This document shows, one piece after another, positions 36,658-45,273 of a stretch of DNA of 56,186 nt. Below the pieces are notes generated by a model. The model was not told where the DNA came from. It made no database searches and was given only the letters and a program-made list of their open reading frames with translations. Source of the stretch: SW10 sp965657795 (GTDB taxonomy: Bacteria; Verrucomicrobiota; Verrucomicrobiia; Verrucomicrobiales; Akkermansiaceae); the NCBI GenBank assembly GCA_965657795.1, contig CBFHQJ010000022.1:1-56186 (forward strand), in the 5' to 3' direction. The stretch's first letter is position 1; each line of letters begins with the position of its first letter. The translations under genes were made by a program, and so were the position numbers.

Positions 36658-37743
36658 ATGAAACGACTTCTTTGCATCCTCCCAGCCATTTCTCTCCTTC
36701 AGGCCAATCCAGAAACGAAGGAAGCCCCCTTCAAGAGCAATGCTCTCGAAGGGATGATCTGGATCAAAGGTGACACCTACACTCGTGGCACAAAGGAGAG
36801 CCCCGATCTTCCCTTTAACCCGGAAGAGCGTCCCGTTCACAAAGTCACTGTCGACGGTTTCTACCTTGAAACCCACGAAGTCACCAACGCCCAGTTTCAA
36901 AAATTTGTCGATGCCACCGGTTACAAAACCCAAGCCGAGAAGGGATGGTCTAAAAAAGATTTTCCGAAGGCTCCTCCGGAAGCCCTGAAACCCGGTGCCA
37001 TTGTCTTTTCCGGACCTCCGGCAGCGGTCGAACTCCGTGGTGAGGGGGCCGAATGGCAATGGTGGCGTTTTCAGGAAGGGGCTTCCTGGAAAAACCCCAC
37101 CGGGCCCGGTTCAGACCTCAAGGGCAAAGAAAACTATCCAGTCGTCTGCATCACTTGGGAAGATGCCAATGCCTACTGCAAATGGGCAGGCAAGAGACTT
37201 CCAACAGAAGCGGAATGGGAACTTGCCGCCCGAGGAGGAAAAGAGGGACTCGACTACATCTGGGGCGACAAGCCCAAGCCAGGTGAGAAATGGCTCGCGA
37301 ACGTCTTCACCGGCGAATTTCCTCACAAGGACACCGGTGATGACGGCTTCAAGGGTGCCGCTCCCATCAAGTCATATCCGCCCAACCCCTATGGACTTTA
37401 CGATATGGCCGGGAATGTCTGGGAGCACTGCTCGGATTACTATCGTCCCGACGCCTACGCACTCTTCCTTAAAAACCCAAAAGACAATCCCACCGGACCA
37501 AGCGGCGGTGTCAGCCAACCGGAAGTCAACTGGTTCATGCAGAATGACAAGTGGCCCTCACCTATCGTCTTCGGTAAACAACACCCCCTCAGTCTTTTAC
37601 ACGTCACCAAAGGCGGATCATTCCTCTGCCACACTTCATACTGCCTTCGCTATCGTCCCGGCGCCCGACACTACTCAGAGTCCCTCGCTCCGACCAATCA
37701 CACGGGCTTCCGCTGCGCCGCAGACGGCCCCGCCCCGAAATAA
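36658..37743 (+). CDS. Secreted formylglycine-generating enzyme (SUMF1/FGE family)
   Basis: A 361-residue exported protein (signal about 1-16, LLCILPAISLLQANP). It has the FGE-sulfatase fold, with GDTYTRGTKESPDLPFNPEE, ETHEVTNAQFQKFVDATGY, GKRLPTEAEWELAARGG, YDMAGNVWEHCSDYY and the C-terminal GGSFLCHTSYCLRYRPGAR. This last block holds both copper-binding/catalytic cysteines that many FGE-like domains lack. So it may truly oxidise a sulfatase Cys or Ser to formylglycine, which would be unusual for a periplasmic bacterial protein. No sulfatase is in the window. It is divergent from hisA with a 39-bp gap. Confidence 0.85.
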   Translation: MKRLLCILPAISLLQANPETKEAPFKSNALEGMIWIKGDTYTRGTKESPDLPFNPEERPVHKVTVDGFYLETHEVTNAQFQKFVDATGYKTQAEKGWSKKDFPKAPPEALKPGAIVFSGPPAAVELRGEGAEWQWWRFQEGASWKNPTGPGSDLKGKENYPVVCITWEDANAYCKWAGKRLPTEAEWELAARGGKEGLDYIWGDKPKPGEKWLANVFTGEFPHKDTGDDGFKGAAPIKSYPPNPYGLYDMAGNVWEHCSDYYRPDAYALFLKNPKDNPTGPSGGVSQPEVNWFMQNDKWPSPIVFGKQHPLSLLHVTKGGSFLCHTSYCLRYRPGARHYSESLAPTNHTGFRCAADGPAPK

Positions 37744-37830
37744 TTGCAGGAGTTGGCTGGCTCCGGACTGCCATTGTCACATGAGCACCCCAATTAATCG
37801 CCACTCTTCTCAACGTCCGGTGTTCAAAGT

Positions 37831-38195
37831 GGCCGCTCCCCTGTAAGCCGGATTCTGTTCCATCCACCCTGTGTGGACTTCGGCAGTCATTTATCTCTGC
37901 GACTATTACCCGGGGATCAGACGGACGAGCAGCCCTTCCCCTGTTCTGTCTTGCACTGTGAGAGGTTTACCCTGCCACCTCGGTCACCCTTGGCGCGGTG
38001 GGCTCTTACCCCACCTTTTCACCCTTACCTTCCAACACCGAGGCATTGAGAGGCGGTTTGTTTTCTGCGGCACTATCTGTCCGGCAGTCCTCACGAACCA
38101 CCGTCCCTCTTTTTCAAGAGGCACACTGCTCTTTAGTGTCCGGACTTTCCTCCAGCTCTCTTGCGAAAACCAGCGACTGCCCGGGGAGCGGACGG
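37831..38195 (-). ncRNA. rnpB: RNase P RNA (bacterial type A)
   Basis: The catalytic RNA that trims tRNA 5' leaders. On the minus strand the universal block GAGGAAAGTCCGGAC lies at 38152-38138 and the 3' block ACAGAATCCGGCTTA at 37858-37844. The P1 helix pairs CCGCTCCCC near the 5' end with GGGGAGCGG at the 3' end, which sets the ends to within a few bases. Internal landmarks include the GTGCCGCAGAAAACAAACCGCC-like P8/P9-to-P10 region and a GGGTAA segment. Length about 365 nt is typical. The small open frames here are not genes. Confidence 0.95.
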
Positions 38196-38293
38196 CGAAG
38201 CTATGAGCGCATTCCGGCTTTGACCAGCCTGAAAAAATCCACTGACAAAGCAAGTTGACCACCTACGTAAAAAGTCCACTGTCTACACAATCT

Positions 38294-41131
38294 ATGAAAC
38301 GACTAGCTCTTCTACCTTTCCTTTTCAGCCCGCTTTGCGCCAAAGAGACCATCGGCGTTCTCCCCGAAGCTTCTTCCGACTGGAAGATGGCCGGCCCCGG
38401 ATCCTTCGAACTCAAAGACGGAATTTCCACCGCAAAAGGAGGCATGGGCCTCTGGTGGTATGGCAAAAAGCAATTCGCAAACGCCTGCTTCACCGTCGAA
38501 TTCATGGCGCCCGAAGATGCCGATAATTCAGGAATCTTCGTCCGTTTCCCGAATCCCGGCAATGACCCCTGGGTCGCGGTCAATCAAGGATACGAAATCC
38601 AAATCTGTGGCAATGAGTCCCACAAAAACAAGACTGGTGCCATTTATAACATTCAACCCGGTATCCATCCCGACATGAAAGTCGGCGAATGGAACACCTA
38701 CAAGATCATTACAGCGGGTGATCAAATCGCTATCATCCTCAACGGCAAGCTCATCAACGTTTACAAATGTAAACCCGGCCGCGGCGATGAGAAGGGCTAC
38801 TTTGGCCTGCAAAACCATGATGACGGATCCCCTGTTCAGTTCCGCAACGTCAAGGTTCAGGAACTTACTTCCGGCTCCCTCCTTTCCGCCATGAGCGAAC
38901 TCGGAATTCCCCGTTCCGCTCTGACCGCATACAACGCAGCCTCTAATCCCAAGGAAAAGTGGTATCACCTTGCCGACCACGGTCCCGCCTTTTTCCAGAC
39001 CTATGGCGATTGGTTCAAAGGCAAACAGCGTCGTGAGTCCGCCCTCAAGGGAATCCTTTTGAGCTACTCCGCTCTCCCAAATCAGGTTGCCCTCTTCAAC
39101 ACCGAAAACCTCTCCCTCGTTTCCGCCACCGACAAAGGTGTCAACCTGATCAACACTCCCTGGGGTGGTGGCCACGGTCGGGTCAACGAATTCAACAACA
39201 AAGATTCCTTCCTTTTCACCGCAGCCGAGGGTCCGGTTTGGGCCGACGATTCCGGCTCCTTTGAGGACAAACGCCCGCTCAAAGGTTACGGAAACTTCTC
39301 TCACCTCGAGTTCAACGGTTACACTAGAAACGGTAATAACATCATCCTCGACTACGCCGTCAACGGAACCCGTATTCTTGACCACGTCAGCGGTCACAAG
39401 GACGGACTCCTCCGCTACCTCGAGGTTGCACCTCACGACAAGCAGCTCACCGTCCGCCTTCTCGATGACTCCAGCGAAAAGGACTTTGCCCTCAAGGTGA
39501 AAGCCGTCGATGGCGGGATCCAGACCACTGCAAAAAATGGCACCTACTTCCTCCATCTTGACGCTTCCGACAAGCCCACCAAGGTCGCCCTTCTCTACAC
39601 GGGCAATTCCAAGGCAGAAGCGCCTACTCCCGTCTCGCTTGCTCCTCTCACCGAAGGAGGCCCCGGCATTTCGCCTGAGACTTTCGAGGTCGAAGCAAAA
39701 ATCGACAGCTCGAAGAAAGCCTGGCTCGTTGACCAAGTCCCCCTTCCACCAGCTCAAAATGGCTCACCTTACAAAAGCAAGGTCCGTATGTCTGACATCG
39801 ACTTCTTCTCCGACGGCAAACGCGCGCTCCTCTCGACCTGGGACGGTGACATCTGGCTGCTGACCGGATTAAAGGATCTTAACAAGCTCACCTGGAAGCG
39901 CTACGCCACCGGATTTTTCGAGCCTCTTGGACTTAAGATCGTCAACGACGTCCCCCACATTTCCGGCCGCGATGGCATCTACAAAACCTACGATCTCAAC
40001 AACGACGGCGAAGCCGACAAGTTCGAGGTCTTCAATAACGATGTCTATCTCTCCAATAACTTCCACGAGTTCCAGTTTGGACTCGAGACCGACAAGGAAG
40101 GTAACTTCTACTTCGCCAAAGCCTCACCCGTTCGCCCTGGTGGCCGCGGCTTCGACAAAATTCTTCCCCATAACGGTGCCTTCGTGAAGATCAGCGCCGA
40201 CGGCAAACGCCTTTACACCATCGGAACAGGCCTTCGTGCCCCCGGCGGAATCGGCATCGGACCGAACGGTGAAATCACCACCGGTGAGAACGAAGGAACC
40301 TGGCAACCTTGCTGCAAGATCAACTTCTACCAGCCCGAAAACGGCACTCCGTTCTTCGGAGTGGAAGATACTCGTCAGGAGAACAAGTCCGAATTCACCG
40401 AGCCTCTCTGCTACCTCCCAATGTCAGTCGACAACTCTGGTGGCGGACAGATTTGGGTCCCGGACAATGCCAAGATCGGCATCCCTGCCGGTGAGCTTAT
40501 CCACCTCTCTTACGGTCAGTCCGCCATCTACCACGTTCTTCGTCAGAAGGTCGCCGATGGCTTTTACCAGGGTGGCGTCGCAAAGCTTCCTGTGAAGCTT
40601 TCCTCCTCCGCCCAGCGTGCTGTCTTCCATCCTGATGGCTCCATGTATGTCGTCGGATTCCGCGGCTGGCAGACCAATGCCGCCAACGAAGCCGGGCTTC
40701 AGCGCCTCCGTCGCAACACCGAGGAAGTCAGCCCTCTTCCAACCGCCATGGCGGTGACCAAGAAAGGCATTAAGCTCACCTTCGATGTCGAGCTCGATGA
40801 CGAACTCGCCACTGATCCGACTTCATTCACCGCCCAGCGCTGGAAATACGTTCGCGGTCCCCAATATGGCTCCGGACAATTCTCAGTCGACAATCCCGAT
40901 AAAGCTGCCGAAGCCGCCGCTGTTAAAAAGGAGTCCAAGAAAGTCCGCAAACGCGACACCGTTAAAATTACCGCAGCCAAACTTGGGGCGGACAAGAAAT
41001 CGGTTTTCCTCACCGTAGCCGGCCATAAGCCCAGCCAACAGTTCAAGCTCGAGTATGACCTCGAGTCCGCTGATGGCGATGAACTAATCGGCACCATCCA
41101 CAGCACCATCCACAAGGTGCCCGGAAAATAG
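38294..41131 (+). CDS. Secreted DUF1080 plus beta-propeller (sorbosone-dehydrogenase-like) protein
   Basis: A 945-residue exported protein from ATG 38294 (signal MKRLALLPFLFSPLCAKE); the open frame extends 13 codons upstream. Residues about 20-195 form a DUF1080 / 3-keto-disaccharide-hydrolase concanavalin-like domain (FVRFPNPGNDPWVAVNQGYEIQI, GKLINVYKC). The remainder contains a middle region (DUF6797-like) and a six-bladed propeller resembling soluble sugar dehydrogenases (DIDFFSDGKRALLSTWDGDIW, HPDGSMYVVGFRGWQ). It is followed by a five-haem cytochrome gene, which could accept electrons from it. A role in periplasmic sugar oxidation is inference. A strong terminator lies 18 bp downstream. 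Confidence 0.8.
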   Translation: MKRLALLPFLFSPLCAKETIGVLPEASSDWKMAGPGSFELKDGISTAKGGMGLWWYGKKQFANACFTVEFMAPEDADNSGIFVRFPNPGNDPWVAVNQGYEIQICGNESHKNKTGAIYNIQPGIHPDMKVGEWNTYKIITAGDQIAIILNGKLINVYKCKPGRGDEKGYFGLQNHDDGSPVQFRNVKVQELTSGSLLSAMSELGIPRSALTAYNAASNPKEKWYHLADHGPAFFQTYGDWFKGKQRRESALKGILLSYSALPNQVALFNTENLSLVSATDKGVNLINTPWGGGHGRVNEFNNKDSFLFTAAEGPVWADDSGSFEDKRPLKGYGNFSHLEFNGYTRNGNNIILDYAVNGTRILDHVSGHKDGLLRYLEVAPHDKQLTVRLLDDSSEKDFALKVKAVDGGIQTTAKNGTYFLHLDASDKPTKVALLYTGNSKAEAPTPVSLAPLTEGGPGISPETFEVEAKIDSSKKAWLVDQVPLPPAQNGSPYKSKVRMSDIDFFSDGKRALLSTWDGDIWLLTGLKDLNKLTWKRYATGFFEPLGLKIVNDVPHISGRDGIYKTYDLNNDGEADKFEVFNNDVYLSNNFHEFQFGLETDKEGNFYFAKASPVRPGGRGFDKILPHNGAFVKISADGKRLYTIGTGLRAPGGIGIGPNGEITTGENEGTWQPCCKINFYQPENGTPFFGVEDTRQENKSEFTEPLCYLPMSVDNSGGGQIWVPDNAKIGIPAGELIHLSYGQSAIYHVLRQKVADGFYQGGVAKLPVKLSSSAQRAVFHPDGSMYVVGFRGWQTNAANEAGLQRLRRNTEEVSPLPTAMAVTKKGIKLTFDVELDDELATDPTSFTAQRWKYVRGPQYGSGQFSVDNPDKAAEAAAVKKESKKVRKRDTVKITAAKLGADKKSVFLTVAGHKPSQQFKLEYDLESADGDELIGTIHSTIHKVPGK

Positions 41132-41148
41132 AACCTCCGCTTCTTCTC

Positions 41149-41184
41149 AAAAACGCCTCCGAGGGAAACCTCCGAGGCGTTTTT
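41149..41184 (+). terminator. Strong intrinsic terminator
   Basis: A perfect 16-bp stem (AAAAACGCCTCCGAGG with its complement) closed by a GAAA tetraloop and ending in TTTTT. It ends the DUF1080/propeller transcript. The A-rich 5' arm could make it act in both directions. Confidence 0.95.
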
Positions 41185-41303
41185 CATGCAGGTAGATGAA
41201 AGCTCCAGCTTTCATTCACCCCAAGACATTCCGAGCACCCTGGCACCAAGCCCACCGCCCCTTTTCAATTGCCCCATCAATCAGAAAGGCTATCTTTCCT
41301 CTG

Positions 41304-43256
41304 ATGCGATTGCTCTCCCTAATCACCTTTCTTGCCTTCATTTTCCCCACCCAGGCATCTCTCAATGTTTCCTTCACCTCTGAAGGAAAAACAGCCACCA
41401 AGCAAGTCGCCCTCCCGACGCTCTACGTGGCTGAAGGAGAATCTCCCGCCGCCGGACTTCCCGCTGGTGCCTTCGTGGCAACATACACTGGCTCTCTCAA
41501 CATCCCGAAGCGCTATCGGGTTTACTTTTCCGTCGAATCCGAGGGCAAGATCGACCTAAAGGTGAACGATGAAGAGGTGACCTTCACCGACGGAAAATCC
41601 GATCGTCTCCGCCTCAACCCGGGCGAAGTTCCGATTGAGATCACCTTCACCTCTCCCAATAGCGGAGCCGGCTACTTTCGCCTCTACTGGGAAGAGCGCC
41701 GCGAATTCTCGCGCGAGCCCATTCCGGCCTCCGCCTTCACCTCATCCGAAAAAGCACCCGTCGATGCCGCCCATCTTTTCGCCAGCCACAACTGCATCCA
41801 ATGCCACCAGGCCGACCTCGGCGCCAAGGCCATGCCGGAACTCAAATACGCCGGCCCAAACCTTACCGGAATCGGATCCCGCGCCAACGAAGCATGGTTG
41901 ACCCGCTGGATTGCCCAGCCCGACAAACTCAAACCGACCACAACCATGCCCGCCATGGTTGACCACACCAAACCCGAAGGAGCGCAAGCGTCCGCCGACA
42001 TCGGAGCTTACCTCGCGTCGTTGGTCACCGAAGAGAAAGTGGCAGACGCACCCGACCTCTCTCTTGCTCAGAAAGGCGGAGAACATTTCCACAAACTCGG
42101 CTGCATCGCCTGCCATTCCAAACCCGACGCCGACGAGCCAGATTTCGAAAATGGTCGCATCCCGCTCAACAACGTCGCAGCCAAATTTAAAGGCGGATCC
42201 CTTTTCTCCTTTCTCAAGAATCCTCAAAAGCATCATGAAGCCATCAAGATGCCCAACTTCCGCTTCTCGGATGAAGAAGCATCTTCACTTGCCGCCTACC
42301 TGACCAAAACCTCAACCGGTGAACACACCCCAGATCCCTCCGAATTCCCTCCCGGCGATGCCGTCCGCGGAAAGGCGCTCGTTGCCTCTCTCAATTGCGC
42401 TAACTGCCACGAAGGAATCGAAGCCTCGACTACCGCCGCACCAAAGTTGGCCGACCTCAAAGACTGGACTAAAGGATGCCTCGCCCCCGATGACCAACGG
42501 GGCAAATCTCCCCGTCTCATCCTGACTGACGAAGAAAAGAAAGCGATCACTCCCGCCGTACTCCCTGCTCTGAAACACGACACCGTGGAAGCCTACACCA
42601 GCCGCCAAATTGAAGCCCTGAACTGCACCTCATGCCATGCGTATAATGGTCAGGATTCCCTTCTCACCAAAACCCACGGTGAAACCAAATCACTCCTCGA
42701 TCACATCACCGAAACCGATGAGCGCCTCATCCAGTCGAGACCACCACTGACCCACATGGGCGCGATGCTCCACACCGGATATCTTGAAAAAATGCTTAGC
42801 GGAACCGCCGACCCACGCCCCCGCCCTTGGCTCGAAATGCGTATGCCCGCCTTCCCGCTCCACGCCAAACACATGGCAAACGGACTCGGGCAACACCACG
42901 GTCTTCCTACTTCCACACCTTCCAAAGAGACCCCGCCGGCCGACCAAGTCAAAATTGGGGAGCAACTCGTCGGCATGACGGGTTACGCCTGTGTCACCTG
43001 CCACGCCATCAACGACAACAAAGCCCTCGCCGCTTTCGAGGTCCAAGGCATCAACTTCGGCATCACTCACGAACGACTCCGCAAAGGATACTTCCACCAG
43101 TGGATGTTCAATCCCGCCCGACTCGTTCCCGACACCAAGATGCCCCGCTATACCAATCCTGACGACGGCACCGCTCTCCGCCCCGACATCCTCGACGGCG
43201 ACTCGCAAAAGCAATTCGAAACCATCCGTAAATATATCCAGTCGGTGAGCAAGTAG
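41304..43256 (+). CDS. Secreted five-haem c-type cytochrome
   Basis: A 650-residue periplasmic protein from ATG 41304 (signal MRLLSLITFLAFIFPTQAS); 36 upstream open codons are not conserved-looking. A PA14-like beta domain occupies about residues 20-135. Five CxxCH haem sites follow: CIQCH (41793), CIACH (42102), CANCH (42396), CTSCH (42624) and CVTCH (42990), each with a downstream Met-containing loop such as TTMPAM, AIKMPNF and DTKMPRY, suggesting His/Met haems. It would act as an electron wire between a periplasmic dehydrogenase, perhaps the preceding propeller protein, and an oxidase. The upstream terminator means it needs its own promoter. Confidence 0.9.
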   Translation: MRLLSLITFLAFIFPTQASLNVSFTSEGKTATKQVALPTLYVAEGESPAAGLPAGAFVATYTGSLNIPKRYRVYFSVESEGKIDLKVNDEEVTFTDGKSDRLRLNPGEVPIEITFTSPNSGAGYFRLYWEERREFSREPIPASAFTSSEKAPVDAAHLFASHNCIQCHQADLGAKAMPELKYAGPNLTGIGSRANEAWLTRWIAQPDKLKPTTTMPAMVDHTKPEGAQASADIGAYLASLVTEEKVADAPDLSLAQKGGEHFHKLGCIACHSKPDADEPDFENGRIPLNNVAAKFKGGSLFSFLKNPQKHHEAIKMPNFRFSDEEASSLAAYLTKTSTGEHTPDPSEFPPGDAVRGKALVASLNCANCHEGIEASTTAAPKLADLKDWTKGCLAPDDQRGKSPRLILTDEEKKAITPAVLPALKHDTVEAYTSRQIEALNCTSCHAYNGQDSLLTKTHGETKSLLDHITETDERLIQSRPPLTHMGAMLHTGYLEKMLSGTADPRPRPWLEMRMPAFPLHAKHMANGLGQHHGLPTSTPSKETPPADQVKIGEQLVGMTGYACVTCHAINDNKALAAFEVQGINFGITHERLRKGYFHQWMFNPARLVPDTKMPRYTNPDDGTALRPDILDGDSQKQFETIRKYIQSVSK

Positions 43257-43305
43257 CGTCAGCAAAAGGCAACCAACATCTCCCCGGACATCACACAAGA
43301 ATACC

Positions 43306-43950
43306 ATGAAACTCAGAAGCTTCCTTTCCTTACTTTCCATCCTGCCGGCGCTGGGCTCCCTTCAAGCAAAGGAGGCGACCGTGCTTGCTTGCGTCGGCGA
43401 CAGCATCACTCAGGGAGTCGGAGCAAAGCGGGGCCAGTCCTGGCCAGCCCAGGCCCAAAAGACCTTGGGCGAGAGTTGGAAGGTCAAAAACTTTGGCCTC
43501 AGCGGCACCACTTTGATGAACAGCGGCAACAAGCCCTATCAGAAATCCAAGCACTTCCAAAACGCCCTCGACTCCGAGCCCGATATCGTTGTCATCATGC
43601 TCGGCACGAACGACACCAAACCGGTAAATTGGAAGAACTCTAAGAGAGACTACGAAGCCGACTACCGGGACCTCATCGCCGATTTCCAAAAGCTCGGATC
43701 AAAGCCAGAAATCTACCTGTGCCTCCCTCCCTACATTGCAAAAGAAGGCCGTTGGGGAATTAATAACAACGACACCAGGGCCCAAATCCCAATCATCGAG
43801 AAGATTGCGAAGGAGCTGAAACTGGAGGTGATCGATGTTTACTCAGCGCTCGAAGGCAAAGACGGACTCATCCCGGACACTGTTCACCCAAACACCGGCG
43901 GTGCCACCCTCATTGCGAAAGCCGTCACTGACACACTTTTAGAAAAATAG
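43306..43950 (+). CDS. Secreted SGNH/GDSL-family hydrolase
   Basis: A 214-residue exported esterase/lipase-like protein (signal about 1-21, SLLSILPALGSLQAKE). Block I ACVGDSITQG holds the catalytic Ser, block II NFGLSGTTL the Gly, block III LGTNDTKP the Asn, and block V DTVHPN the Asp and His. All catalytic residues are present. The fold fits deacetylation of carbohydrates or ester cleavage; a sugar O-acetyl target would suit the neighbouring sugar-oxidation genes but is inference. It lies 49 bp after the cytochrome gene on the same strand. Confidence 0.9.
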   Translation: MKLRSFLSLLSILPALGSLQAKEATVLACVGDSITQGVGAKRGQSWPAQAQKTLGESWKVKNFGLSGTTLMNSGNKPYQKSKHFQNALDSEPDIVVIMLGTNDTKPVNWKNSKRDYEADYRDLIADFQKLGSKPEIYLCLPPYIAKEGRWGINNNDTRAQIPIIEKIAKELKLEVIDVYSALEGKDGLIPDTVHPNTGGATLIAKAVTDTLLEK

Positions 43951-43972
43951 CGACTCCTCTGGGAAACCCCCA

Positions 43973-44365
43973 TTGAAAGCACTCCTCATCATTTTCTGTT
44001 TTGTCATCTCAGGGTGTCGATCAAATGGGCCTGCAACCAAAAGACTCACAGAATCTCTCTCAGCCCTGGATCTAAAGAATCCCGAAAATGACGCGCACAA
44101 GTCTCTAAACAATGGCGATGATCGGTTCGCTGCTCTACTCGGAGAAGCTCCAGGCCCCTATTTCCCGGGAGTTCTCCATGAAAAATGGCCCGAAATCCGA
44201 AAAAACAGAGATTTTTGGATGATTCTGGGCACAAGCGATGCGATCGAATCAGAATATCACAGCGACCTAATTGAAAGGGCCGAGAAATACTCGATTCGCT
44301 TCAACACTGCCATTTTGGACCGATCGAAGGATTCCCATATCACCCCCGCGCCTCGTAGTGACTAG
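43973..44365 (+). CDS. Small predicted lipoprotein of unknown function
   Basis: A 130-residue protein with a lipoprotein signal: hydrophobic MKALLIIFCFVISGC, with Cys15 as the lipidation site. The start codon would be TTG 43973, chosen because it gives a complete lipobox signal. The rest (for example FAALLGEAPGPYFPGVLHEKWPEI) matches nothing I recognise. It begins 22 bp after the hydrolase stop and may be cotranscribed. Its stop codon overlaps the first arm of the rpsB leader structure. Confidence 0.6.
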   Translation: MKALLIIFCFVISGCRSNGPATKRLTESLSALDLKNPENDAHKSLNNGDDRFAALLGEAPGPYFPGVLHEKWPEIRKNRDFWMILGTSDAIESEYHSDLIERAEKYSIRFNTAILDRSKDSHITPAPRSD

Positions 44366-44458
44366 GGACGGCGAAGACGGAAGAAGTAGTCGATTCCACT
44401 TCCCACAGCAGGAAAATTCTTGCCAATTCCACCTTTTCCACGTAGATCCGCCGTCCCT
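44364..44458 (+). ncRNA. Structured-looking leader upstream of rpsB
   Basis: A perfect 10-bp inverted repeat, AGGGACGGCG (44364-44373) and CGCCGTCCCT (44449-44458), encloses 75 bases. These hold two further hairpins, GGAAG/CTTCC and GCAGGAA-AA-TTCTTGC. The result is a closed multi-branched fold with no T-run after it, about 100 bases before rpsB. Ribosomal-protein S2 operons in other bacteria are self-regulated through leader RNA. A similar role is inference. Confidence 0.4.
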
Positions 44459-44559
44459 TCCCACGAGCTGCACTATCAACAACGAGAAACCGGGACAGGT
44501 CCATTGCAGCAATTTCTCACCAAAAGCGCCTTCGTGCTTTAACGGAGGACCCAAATACA

Positions 44560-45243
44560 ATGATTAACGAACTCGTCAAAGACATGGTCGAAGCTGGAGT
44601 CCACTACGGACACCAGACCAAGAAGTGGAACCCGAAAATGAAGCCTTACCTCATGAAGGACAAAGGCGGCATCTACATCATCGACCTGAACAAAACGGTC
44701 CAGTGCCTCGATAAGGCCTCGGACTTCCTCGCAAAGCTTGCAGGAAAAAATAAGAAGATCCTTTTCGTTGGCTGTAAACGCCAGGCCCAGGAAGCGGTCC
44801 GCGAATCTGCAGAAGCAACCGGTCAATACTACGTCAACTACCGCTGGCTTGGTGGCACTCTCACCAACCTCACCACCATCCGCAACTCGGTGAAGCGTCT
44901 CAAGTATCTTGAGGACATCGAGCGTGCCCCTGAATACAAGTCCATGTCCAAGAAGGAGCTTTCGGCTCTGAACCGAGAGAAGGACAAGCTTCACCGCAAC
45001 CTCAATGGAGTTCGCGACATGGAGAAGCACCCGGATGCCGTCGTCATTGTCGACACCGCCCGTGAGTCCATCGCTGTTGCCGAGGCCAAGCGCCTTAAGA
45101 TCCCCATCATCGGAATCGTCGACACCAACGGAGACCCATCCAAGCTGGAATACCCTGTTCCTGCCAACGACGACGCCATGCGCTCGATTCGCATCGTTCT
45201 CCAAAACCTCGTCGACGGAATCGTCGTCGGCTCCAAGAGTTAA
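44560..45243 (+). CDS. rpsB: 30S ribosomal protein S2
   Basis: A small-subunit ribosomal protein needed for assembly and S1 binding. The 227-residue protein is at the short end for S2 but complete: AGVHYGHQTKKWNPKMKPY, IIDLNKTV, NYRWLGGTLTNLTTI, VVIVDTARESIAVAEAKRL and PIIGIVDTNGDPS. ATG 44560 is preceded by GGAGGA. It forms an operon with tsf, 30 bp downstream, ended by an intrinsic terminator. Confidence 0.98.
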   Translation: MINELVKDMVEAGVHYGHQTKKWNPKMKPYLMKDKGGIYIIDLNKTVQCLDKASDFLAKLAGKNKKILFVGCKRQAQEAVRESAEATGQYYVNYRWLGGTLTNLTTIRNSVKRLKYLEDIERAPEYKSMSKKELSALNREKDKLHRNLNGVRDMEKHPDAVVIVDTARESIAVAEAKRLKIPIIGIVDTNGDPSKLEYPVPANDDAMRSIRIVLQNLVDGIVVGSKS

Positions 45244-45273
45244 ATTTCACCAACCGAGAAAGAAACAGATATT

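Noticed and set aside
36619..37059. N-terminal extension of hisA
   Set aside because: The open frame continues upstream through the divergent FGE gene; HisA homology begins at ATG 36618.
37871..38262. Several overlapping open frames between the FGE gene and the DUF1080/propeller gene
   Set aside because: The region is RNase P RNA, with its universal sequence blocks; these frames are accidental.
38528..39757. 409-codon minus-strand frame
   Set aside because: It lies wholly opposite the DUF1080/propeller gene, has Val/Gly/Glu-biased composition and no domain, and the plus-strand gene is clear.
42690..43340. 216-codon minus-strand frame
   Set aside because: It is the complement of the five-haem cytochrome gene, with no family features.
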